A stretch of DNA of 64,000 bases from Actinomadura sp. DC4 (GTDB lineage: Bacteria > Actinomycetota > Actinomycetes > Streptosporangiales > Streptosporangiaceae): positions 176,697 through 240,696 of the forward strand of contig NZ_JAUEQY010000015.1 in the NCBI RefSeq assembly GCF_030406325.1. The letters run 5' to 3'. Of the stretch, positions 25,606-33,384 are shown piece by piece. Below the pieces are notes generated by a model that did no database searches, was not told where the DNA came from, and worked only from the letters and a program-made list of their open reading frames with translations. Every line of letters begins with the position of its first letter. The first letter of the stretch is position 1. The translations under genes and the position numbers were made by a program.

Positions 25606-27597
25606 TTAGAGCACGCCGGCGTCGGCCAGCCACTGCCATAGGTCGTCCTGCTGGACGATCGTGACGCCGAGCTTCTCGGCTTTGCCGGTCTTGGACGCGC
25701 CGAGGTTCGCGCCGGCGAGGAGGTAGTCGGTGTTGGCCGAGACCGACGAGGCGGTCGTCGCCCCTGCGTGCTCGACGAGGCGCGTGACGTCCGGGCGGCT
25801 GATCTTCGCGCCCGAGCGGGGGTCGGTGAACGCGCCCGTGATCACGGCGGACCTGCCCTTCAGCGGCGAGTCGCCCGCGGCCGCCGCGTCGAGGGGCCGG
25901 TCCTCGTCCAGCACGTCGAGGTCCACGCCGCGCTCACGCAGCCTGATGATCTCCTCCTCGACGTCGGTGCGGGCGAAGAAGGCGACGACGCTCGCGGCGG
26001 CCTTCGGGCCGATGTCGCGGATCGCCACCAGGTCCTCGGCCGTCGCCGCCGCGACGTCCTCGACGCGCTCGTAGCCGGCCAGGCACAGGCGCTTGGCCGT
26101 GCCGTCGGACGCCATCGGGATCGCCAGGCCGATCAGCGCGCGCCGCAGCCCCATGCCCTTGGACGAGGCGATCGAGTCGACCATGTTCTTGGCGCTGACC
26201 TCGCCCATCCGCTCGTACGCGAGCAACCGCTCAGCCGTCAGGTCATAGAAGTCGCTGCGGCGCTTGAGCACACCGTCCTCGGCGAGCTTTTCGATCCAGA
26301 CGTCACCGACGCCCTCCATGTCGGCCGCCTGCCGCGAGGCCCAGTGCATCAGCCGGCGCGTCGCCTGCGCCGGGCACTGCAGGTTCACACACCAGCGCTC
26401 CTCACCGGTGCCGCGGACCTCCAGCTCCGAACCGCACGACGGGCAGTGCGCCGGCGGGACGATCTCGACCTCGGTCCCGTCGCGCTCCTCGGGCAGCGAG
26501 CGGCCCGCGAACGGGATCACGTCGCCGCGCCGGACGACCGCCACCGTGTCCCCGATCCGCAGGTCCCGTTCACGGATCAGTCTGGGGTTGTGGAGGGTGA
26601 TGTTCTCCACGGTCACTCCGCCGACGAACACCGGCGCGACCCTCGCGCGCGGTGGGACCCGGCCGATCTTTCCCACCGGCCACTCCACCGACAGCAGCTT
26701 CGTCAGCTTCTCCTCCGGCGGATACTTGAACGCGATCGCGCCACGCGGCTCGGCGCTGTTGAACCCCGCCGCGTCGAACGCCGCCGGCTCGTGCAACCGT
26801 ACGACCGCGCCGTCGATGTCGTAGTCCAGCCCGTCGCGGCGGCCGCCGATCTCCTCGATCGCGCCCAGCACCTCCTCGACGCTCGCGCACACGAACTGGC
26901 TGACCGGCTCGAAACCCACCGGGATCTCCAGCGCGGCGCCGTCACGATCGGCGCCGAAAGCGAAGAACCGCAGCAGCCGCTTGGCCTCCGCGGCCGCCGC
27001 GGGATCCTTCAGCACCAGGGTCCCCGCCGCGCCCGACCGCGGGTTGGTCAGCGTCCGGTCGGGGTGCGCCTCGTTGTAGGCGGCCCACACCGACCGCAGC
27101 ATCACCGCCTCACCGCGGACCTCCACCCGTCCAGCGGCCTCGATCTCGACCGGCAGGCCGGGAATCACCTGGCGCACCTTGTCGGTCACCAGCTCACCGA
27201 CCGTGCCCGTACCGCGCGTGGCCGCGTAGTCCAGGCGCCCGTTGACGTAGACCACACTGAGCGAGAGCCCGTCCAGCTTCTCCAGCACGCGGAAGACCTG
27301 GCCGCCGAAGCGCTCGCAGAAGGTGCGGATCTGCTCCTCACCGGTCGCCTTGGCCAGCGAGAGCATCGGACGCGCGTGCCGCACCGTCGGGCCGGTCAGC
27401 TCCGCCGGTGCGTTGACCTTGCCGAGCGGGCTGTCGGCCGGCTCCAGCTCCGGGTGCCCGGCGACCAGCGCCGCCAGCTCGTCCTTCAACGCGTCGTAGT
27501 CGGCGTCCGGCAGCGGGCTGTCGCCGGTGCCGTAGTACAGGTCGTTCAGGCGCTTGACCTCGACGGTCAGCTCAGCGATGCGCTCACCTATGTCCAC
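25606..27597 (-). CDS. ligA: NAD-dependent DNA ligase (divergent LigA-type)
   Basis: 663 residues from the GTG at 27597 (GAGG just upstream). Domain order is typical: Ia, adenylation domain with nucleophile K107 in EKLDGLSLS, OB fold, Cys4 zinc finger (CPSC...CVNLQCP), HhH region (IRDIGPKAA) and C-terminal BRCT (GRSAVITGAF). Differences from the canonical enzyme are clear: TRGTG for TRGDG, GELVT for GEDVT, and a diverged OB entry (GKIGRVPPRARVAPVF). It seals nicks using NAD+. It may be a second ligase rather than the housekeeping copy, which is not visible here. Confidence 0.85.
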   Translation of the reverse strand: MDIGERIAELTVEVKRLNDLYYGTGDSPLPDADYDALKDELAALVAGHPELEPADSPLGKVNAPAELTGPTVRHARPMLSLAKATGEEQIRTFCERFGGQVFRVLEKLDGLSLSVVYVNGRLDYAATRGTGTVGELVTDKVRQVIPGLPVEIEAAGRVEVRGEAVMLRSVWAAYNEAHPDRTLTNPRSGAAGTLVLKDPAAAAEAKRLLRFFAFGADRDGAALEIPVGFEPVSQFVCASVEEVLGAIEEIGGRRDGLDYDIDGAVVRLHEPAAFDAAGFNSAEPRGAIAFKYPPEEKLTKLLSVEWPVGKIGRVPPRARVAPVFVGGVTVENITLHNPRLIRERDLRIGDTVAVVRRGDVIPFAGRSLPEERDGTEVEIVPPAHCPSCGSELEVRGTGEERWCVNLQCPAQATRRLMHWASRQAADMEGVGDVWIEKLAEDGVLKRRSDFYDLTAERLLAYERMGEVSAKNMVDSIASSKGMGLRRALIGLAIPMASDGTAKRLCLAGYERVEDVAAATAEDLVAIRDIGPKAAASVVAFFARTDVEEEIIRLRERGVDLDVLDEDRPLDAAAAGDSPLKGRSAVITGAFTDPRSGAKISRPDVTRLVEHAGATTASSVSANTDYLLAGANLGASKTGKAEKLGVTIVQQDDLWQWLADAGVL

Positions 27598-27694
27598 CCC
27601 TCGATTAAACGCCACGCCACCGACATCCACGCCGTACGGCGGTCCGGTCCGGGGACGGTCACCGGGCCGGCGCGGGCCGGTCGGGTGCGGCGGG

Positions 27695-29407
27695 CTAGAT
27701 GTTCTTTCCGGCGATGTAGCCCTGACACAGGGCTCGGGGGAGTCCGTGCATGCTGAAACCCCCGGCGGTCTCACCGCAGGCGTAGAGGCCGTCGATGATA
27801 TCGCCGCTCAGGTCGATGACCTGGCATTCAGCGTTGATTCGAAGGCCGACCCGTGTGTCGTGGACGACCGGGGTGGACCAGGCCGCATAAAAGGGAGGCT
27901 TGTTGATTTTCCACTTCGGCCCGGGTTTGGCGAAGTCGGCGTCGCGCCCGGCATCAACGAAACCGTTGTATCGGCCGACCGTGTCGACGAGGGTACGGCC
28001 GTTCATGGGGACCCGCTGGAACCTCATCCTGATCTTCGCGGCGAGCGCGCTCAGCGTATCGGCCTGGAAGAAGAATCCACCCGTGACGTCCACGTTGGGC
28101 GGCCGGGGATCCCAATTCTCCCGGGCGACGGCATCGGAGTCGAAGACGGCCCAGATCGGCCCACCGCCGTTATGCGTGTCACCGATCCCGGCAAGAGCGG
28201 CGTTGATCCAGTTGTTGGGGTTGTACTTGACGTTCTTGGCGTTGAGGTAGGAGTCGGGTATGTAAGGGTCGATGGAGTCGTAGTTGTTGGCGGTGAACTG
28301 CGGCCCGGTCTCGTCGTAGAAACGGTTGCCGAGCATGTTGACCAAAATGACGTCCTGCCAGTCGGCGACCTTCAGCCCGGTGGCTCCGACGCGGTCGAAC
28401 ACGGGGCTGCCCGGCATCCAGCTGAGGTTCACGTAGCCGTACCGGGTACCGATGGAGCCCGGCTTGGTGATCCCGAAGCCGAACTCCCCGGTCTCGTTGA
28501 ACCCGCCCCAAAGCGAGGCTCCCAGCGCCATGGCGGCCAGCTCTCCGCCGGCGTCCTGGTCCGACCACGGTTGCCCGGCCACGCCGCAGTACTCCTCGGT
28601 CAGGCGGACGTCGAACTGACGCCGGAACGCGACGTTGCTGCTGGAGCCGCCGGTGCCCAGGATCACCCCTTTACGGGCCCGGATGTTCACCGTACGGCCG
28701 TTGTGCTCGGCCGCGATCCCGATGACCCGGCCCGGGCCGTCCCGGTAGAGCGAGACCATCTTGTGCTCCAGGAGGATCCGCACGCCGGCCTTGCGCGCTG
28801 CCGCCTCCAGCGGCCGGATGAGACCGTTGCCGGACGACGTCGTCGTCCGCACCGAGGGATCGGCCGGCTTCCCGGTCTGAACCATCGGCCAGTCCATCAC
28901 CGCCGCATGGCTGACCCGCGGCACCGAGTTGCCCACCGAGGTGCCTCCCTGGGTGTCGGGCGCCTTTTCCACGAAGACCACACCGTGAGCTCTCAGCCAT
29001 TCGAATGTCGCCACACTGTGGTCGGCGAAGGCGCGGACGATCTCCCGGTCGTTGTAGCGGTAGTCCGGGAATCCGTTGGGTTCCACGACGGACCAGTCCG
29101 TGAGATCACGGAAGAACAGGTCGGGGGAGTCCTTGATCCCGTACTTCTTCTGCATGCTGTTCCCGCCGCCCAGCGGAATGTTCCCGCCGCTGCAGATACC
29201 GTGCCCGCCGATATGAGGCTGGACCTCCACCATGAGAACGGAAGAGCCCGCCTCGCAGGCGACGATCGCGGCCGGAAATCCCGAGGCCCCGGTCCCCACC
29301 ACGACGACGTCGGCGTCGTGATCCCATTTCCTCGGCCGCGTGCCCGCGCTCGCCGGCGTGGATCCGCCGGAGACCAGCGCCGCCACCGCCGCCCCACTGC
29401 CAGCCAT
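27695..29407 (-). CDS. FAD-dependent fumarate reductase/succinate dehydrogenase-like flavoprotein
   Basis: 570 residues from the ATG at 29407. The FAD-binding fold reads DVVVVGTGASGFPAAIVACE and VLMVEVQPHIGGHG; the C-terminal FAD motif is GLYACGETAGGFSMHG. It resembles flavocytochrome-c-type or 3-ketosteroid dehydrogenase-like oxidoreductases; substrate unknown. In-frame codons just before this ATG read TGRRKIL, a twin-arginine n-region, yet no usable start codon precedes them before a stop, so the Tat signal is either lost or started unconventionally. It lies just outside the left end of the integrated element. Confidence 0.82.
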   Translation of the reverse strand: MAGSGAAVAALVSGGSTPASAGTRPRKWDHDADVVVVGTGASGFPAAIVACEAGSSVLMVEVQPHIGGHGICSGGNIPLGGGNSMQKKYGIKDSPDLFFRDLTDWSVVEPNGFPDYRYNDREIVRAFADHSVATFEWLRAHGVVFVEKAPDTQGGTSVGNSVPRVSHAAVMDWPMVQTGKPADPSVRTTTSSGNGLIRPLEAAARKAGVRILLEHKMVSLYRDGPGRVIGIAAEHNGRTVNIRARKGVILGTGGSSSNVAFRRQFDVRLTEEYCGVAGQPWSDQDAGGELAAMALGASLWGGFNETGEFGFGITKPGSIGTRYGYVNLSWMPGSPVFDRVGATGLKVADWQDVILVNMLGNRFYDETGPQFTANNYDSIDPYIPDSYLNAKNVKYNPNNWINAALAGIGDTHNGGGPIWAVFDSDAVARENWDPRPPNVDVTGGFFFQADTLSALAAKIRMRFQRVPMNGRTLVDTVGRYNGFVDAGRDADFAKPGPKWKINKPPFYAAWSTPVVHDTRVGLRINAECQVIDLSGDIIDGLYACGETAGGFSMHGLPRALCQGYIAGKNI

Positions 29408-29819
29408 AAGGATCTTGCGTCGCCCGGTGTCGATGGCGCATCACCTCTTTCGCCTCAGAGGAGATCTTTCCTCTGACTCCCAGCATTACTCGATCGCAAG
29501 ACGAAAGTGGGTCCGCCAAATCGCGCGGAACGTTATGAAGTCACCTTTCAACCGCGAACCATCAATCTGCCCCCGGAAACGGTGTGCGGCGGCCGCCTCG
29601 GGCGCCTCCCTCGACCAAGGCCGCGCCCGAGCGGGTACGGCTTCCATTACCTCCCCCGTAGCCGGGGTGGGTCGCGCAAGGTCGAGTTGAGTCGGATGGA
29701 GAGCCTCTCACCTGCAGTTACGCCCTGAGGGGGCTGCGGTGAGTCTGGGGGAGCCGAGAGGCATTGGCTCCCCTGAGTGGCTCCCCGTGGCTCCCTCTCC
29801 AGGGCGGAGAGGAGTTCCT
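29408..29819. other. Gene-free interval carrying the left junction of the element
   Basis: This 412-bp interval separates the flavoprotein start from the first element gene. It contains the left attachment site (29637-29660). The rest shows no convincing coding frame; a 53-codon minus-strand ORF beginning inside the attachment core is probably chance. Confidence 0.5.
29637..29660. repeat. Left attachment site (attL) of the integrative element
   Basis: CCATTACCTCCCCCGTA (29644-29660) recurs exactly at 53561-53577. With ACGGCT and one mismatched base before it, the repeat is 24 bp. Weaker similarity (GCCGCGCC-GAGC) continues to about 29622. The right copy is 70-78 bp behind the integrase gene, as expected for a tyrosine-recombinase element. 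Confidence 0.8.
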
Positions 29820-30128
29820 ATGACCAACGATGAAGCGAACGTCCGACCGTTTCCCGATGACAGTGCGGTGCTGGTCTGGTATCCGCCCTATGGCGTCGAC
29901 GCTCGCGATCGGAGTGCATGGGCATGGCTGCCCGGCTCGATTGTGAGCCAGTGCTGCTTCGACGAGTGGTGCGTCGTCGTGGAGGCCCCCGAACTCGCCG
30001 AACCTGACGAGAGCCTGCCGGATGGTGACGCGCCGGAGAACCTCCTCTATCCCTTGTGCTTCCGCGACTCCAGCGAGATCCGCGCGGTCACCGTGTGGCC
30101 GCAGGCGCGGGGGGAGAGGCACCGATGA
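29820..30128 (+). CDS. Hypothetical element protein, acidic, Trp-rich
   Basis: 102 residues from the ATG at 29820, with GGAGAGGAG upstream. Contains AVLVWYPPYGVDARDRSAWA and a paired Cys (SQCCFDEWCVVVEAPELAEP). No membrane segment and no family I recognise. Its stop overlaps the start of the DUF2637 gene, so the two are coupled. Confidence 0.65.
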   Translation: MTNDEANVRPFPDDSAVLVWYPPYGVDARDRSAWAWLPGSIVSQCCFDEWCVVVEAPELAEPDESLPDGDAPENLLYPLCFRDSSEIRAVTVWPQARGERHR

Positions 30129-30715
30129 TCGATCGCCTGATACGCACTACGACGGCGCTGGCGGTGATGGCCGTAGCGGTGATCGCCGCGGTCATCTCGT
30201 ATCGCCACGCCTACGAACTCGTCATGACGCATGGGGAAGTCGGAGCGACGGCCCGGCTGGTGCCGCTTACAGTCGACGGCCTCATTTGGGCCGCGTCGAT
30301 GGTGATGCTCGACGCCAACCGTCGGCACCAGCCGGTACCAACGCTGGCGAAGTGGAGCCTGGGCGTCGGCATCGTCGCCACGGTCGGCGCCAACCTGGCA
30401 CACGGCATGGGCCACGGAGCCGTAGGCGCCCTGGTCAGTGCGTGGCCAGCTGTGGCTCTGGTCGGCTCGTACGAACTGCTAATGGCCCTCATCCGAGCTG
30501 AGCACCGCGTAGGGGTCGCTCCCGTCTCGGGCGTCGCTGACAGTCCCGATACGCCGGCTGCCCAACCGGACGTACCAACTGCGGCGCCAGAAGCACCAAC
30601 GCTGGAACAGGTGGTACGTCGGCGGCACGAAGCAGGTGATAGTCAGAGAGCCATCTCGCGAGATCTAAATATGGACCGCCGCAAAATAAAACGAATCATC
30701 GAGCAGGCTGCTTGA
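30125..30715 (+). CDS. DUF2637 (SpdB-like) membrane protein with C-terminal HTH
   Basis: 196 residues. Four predicted membrane helices (ALAVMAVAVIAAVISY; ARLVPLTVDGLIWAASMVML; SLGVGIVATVGANLAHGMGH; AVGALVSAWPAVALVGSYEL) form the DUF2637 domain. A linker and a short HTH-like tail (RRRHEAGDSQRAISRDLNMD) follow. DUF2637 proteins sit beside transfer genes on actinomycete plasmids and ICEs and are linked to intramycelial spread. Overlaps the upstream gene by 4 bp. Confidence 0.82.
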   Translation: MIDRLIRTTTALAVMAVAVIAAVISYRHAYELVMTHGEVGATARLVPLTVDGLIWAASMVMLDANRRHQPVPTLAKWSLGVGIVATVGANLAHGMGHGAVGALVSAWPAVALVGSYELLMALIRAEHRVGVAPVSGVADSPDTPAAQPDVPTAAPEAPTLEQVVRRRHEAGDSQRAISRDLNMDRRKIKRIIEQAA

Positions 30716-30762
30716 TAAGAGGTCCGGTGCCCCGACTCCCAAACGGGGCACCGGACCTCTTA
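30716..30762. terminator. 19-bp-stem bidirectional terminator-like hairpin
   Basis: Perfect arms from TAAGAGGTCC... to ...GGACCTCTTA with a 9-nt loop, overlapping the DUF2637 stop. It separates that gene from the trailer end of CRISPR array 1, which is transcribed towards it. Confidence 0.7.
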
Positions 30763-30845
30763 CGTTGCCTATCCCGGTACTACGACATATCCCGCTTGTA
30801 AGGACGAAGGTCCAAACGAAAAGCTTCAACTGTTGCAAAGGAGCA

Positions 30846-33185
30846 GAGCACCCGCTGGGTGTGGGGACAACCGGCCCCGAAGGCACTGTACGTCAGGAAC
30901 GGAACCCTCCCGGGCGTGGGGACGACGCCTTGGCGACGACCTCCAGGCCCTCGACCTGCGGAACACCCCCCCGTGCGTGGGGAGGACCTCCCCGCCGGCC
31001 TCACCGAGGGCGCGGTCTACGGCACACCCCCACGGGCGTGGGGAGGACTTCGGGGTGGCGGCCTTCCGGTCGCCGCCGGGCGGCACACCCCCCCCACGGG
31101 CGTGGGGAGGACCCAAACGTCTGCCAGTAGTCCGGTTTCGCGTACGGCACACCCCACGGGCGTGAGGAGGACCGCTTGACGTTCCCGAGCTGCGGGACGC
31201 CCTGCGGCACACCCCCACGGCGTGGGGAGGACCCCTTTCAGGACGGAATGAGGGAGGTGACCCACGGCACACCCCCACGGGCGTGGGGAGGACCCGAGAA
31301 AGGGCAAATTTAGCCCCGGCGACCGAGGCACACCCCCACGGGCGTGGGGAGGACATCTCCAGAACCCGCCACCGGCCCCGGCTCATGCGGCACACCCCCA
31401 CGGGCGTGGGGAGGACACGAGCGCATCGTCAATCCGCGACCCACCCGACGGCACACCCCCACGGGCGTGGGGAGGACGTGTCGACGAATTGCGTCGCCCA
31501 GATCTTCCACGGCACACCCCCACGGGCGTGGGGAGGACTTGGGAATCTTCACCAGCTGGTCGATGTATTCCGGCACACCCCTACGGGCGTGGGGAGGACG
31601 CCAGACGTCCGACCCGGTTCTGGTCGACCGCCGGCACACCCCCACGGGCGTGGGGAGGACCGATGAGCAGGCACGCGTGACGAGGCACACCGGCACACCC
31701 CCACGGGCGTGGGGAGGACTCCTTCAACCAGTCCGGATCAGCGTCACTGATCGGCACACCCCCACGGGCGTGGGGAGGACCAGCGCGCCGGGCAGATCGT
31801 CCAGCACCGCGACGGCACACCCCCACGGGCGTGGGGAGGACGAAGTGGATGAGCTCGCCGGCGACGGCGTCGGCGGCACACCCCCACGGGCGTGGGGAGG
31901 ACTGAGGGCACGGTTTGCCTTGTGACGGATACGCCGGCACACCCCCACGGGCGTGGGGAGGACATGGCTCGACTACGGCCTCGGCTGGACCCTGCGGGCA
32001 CCCCCCCACGGGCGTGGGGAGGACGCCGTGATGACGGCGGCGGACAGGACGTGGTACGGCACACCCCCACGGGCGTGGGGAGGACTCTCCGAGCATCAGA
32101 CTGACGCCCCCATACGGCGGCACACCCCCACGGGCGTGGGGAGGACGTGCCGGCGTCCGCTTTGACCTCGCGGATCTGGGCACACCCCCACGGGCGTGGG
32201 GAGGACTCGGAGCTAACGGATTTCTTCCCTGATGGCCCCGGCACACCCCCACGGGCGTGGGGAGGACGCCATCAGCTTTTGAAGACCGACAACGGCCGGC
32301 GGCACACCCCCACGGGCGTGGGGAGGACGGCCCGTGCGTCTGGATCCGGACACCGCTCTGCGGCACACCCCCACGGGCGTCGGGAGGACATCGACCGCCA
32401 CGCGTACGCGGACCGATGCTCCGGCACACCCCCACGGGCGTGGGGAGGACCCCGGCGCGGGTGCGCCCTGCGGCCGCGGTTGCGGCACACCCCCACGGGC
32501 GTGGGGAGGACAGGGTGACCGGCATCCGGTTTGTCAGGAGCTGCGGCACACCCCCACGGGCGTGGGGAGGAGGACTACGGCACCCGCACACTCTCCCGGA
32601 CGACCCGCGGCACACCCCCACGGGCGTGGGGAGGACGAGCAGCGTCACTGGTCCTCGCCTTCCTTCTTCGGCACACCCCCACGGGCGTGGGGAGGACGCG
32701 CTGCGTCACCTGGATGAGGTCGCCGCCCACGGCACACCCCCACGGGCGTGGGGAGGGCGTCCCGGTGTAAGCGCGGACCATGTTGCTGCTGGGCACACCC
32801 CCACGGGCGTGGGGAGAACGTACGGGTCCAGTTCGATGTCGACCGCCTGAACGGCACACCCCCACGGGCGTGGGGAGGACGCCTTCTGTTCGCGGCCGGC
32901 CCGGGAGTAGTGCGGCACACCCCCACGGGCGTGGGGAGGACGCTTGCGGCGCTCGCCGCCGGCGTGTCCGTGGCGGCACACCCCCACGGGCGTGGGGAGG
33001 ACGGTCAGCGACGCGTTCTGGCGGCTCTACTTCGTGGCACACCCCCACGGGCGTGGGGAGGACTTCCGCTGAAAGTCGCGGTACGCCTCGGTGGCCGGCA
33101 CACCCCCACGGGCGTGGGGAGGACCGGTTCCCCGGGCGGCAGAACCCCGAACAGCAGGGCACACCCCCACGGGCGTGGGGAGGAC
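30846..33185 (-). CRISPR. CRISPR array 1, about 39 type I-E repeats, transcribed leftward
   Basis: On the minus strand the repeat begins GTCCTCCCCAC, has loop GCCC and GTGGGG, and ends in handle GTGTGCCG (28 nt plus a variable G). Unit length is mostly 61 bp (33-bp spacers). I count starts from 30846 to 33158. The leftmost repeats (30846, 30901, 30960 and several to 31206) are degenerate and mark the trailer. The leader is on the right, beside cas3, with the junction motif GCAGGTCGTGAAGT. Spacing is irregular at 31692 (59 bp) and 32609 (64 bp). Spacer sources cannot be told by eye. Confidence 0.97.
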
Positions 33186-33384
33186 ACTTCACGACCTGCG
33201 GTTTGTTCGGCGGTCCGTAAAACCCCGACAACTTTTTGTCGGGGTTTCTGGGCCGTGTTGCTGACGCGTATCTATCTGTCGGCGTTCACGTGCTGTCCGT
33301 AGTCGGCCATCGTTGGCCGAGTGTAGGGGTTTGTCACTGTGGGCTGATTGGATTCCGTCTCACTCGGGGATCTATGGGGGGCGA
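33186..33384. promoter_or_regulatory. Shared leader/promoter region between array 1 and cas3
   Basis: Holds the array-1 leader (minus) and the cas3 upstream region (plus). A hairpin AAACCCCGACA-acttttt-type loop-TGTCGGGGTTT spans 33220-33247, and TCGGCCA-tcgt-TGGCCGA (33303-33320) is a perfect small palindrome, a candidate operator. A segment at 33339-33356 resembles the mini-spacer upstream of cse1. Confidence 0.6.

Noticed and set aside
29600..29670. A tRNA gene at the attachment site
   Set aside because: Many actinomycete ICEs use tRNA genes, but no cloverleaf or TTC-arm sequence can be found around either core copy.
31692..31753. Short-period unit in array 1 taken as an inserted element
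   Set aside because: The spacer is simply 31 bp and ends in a partial repeat-like GGCACACC, consistent with slippage or ordinary size variation.
30840..33230. Many Pro/Gly/Arg-rich ORFs with PTGVGRT- or HARGGVP-type repeats
   Set aside because: They are translations of the CRISPR repeats of array 1 in all frames, not proteins. The same holds for 42430-43300 and 46550-47440.
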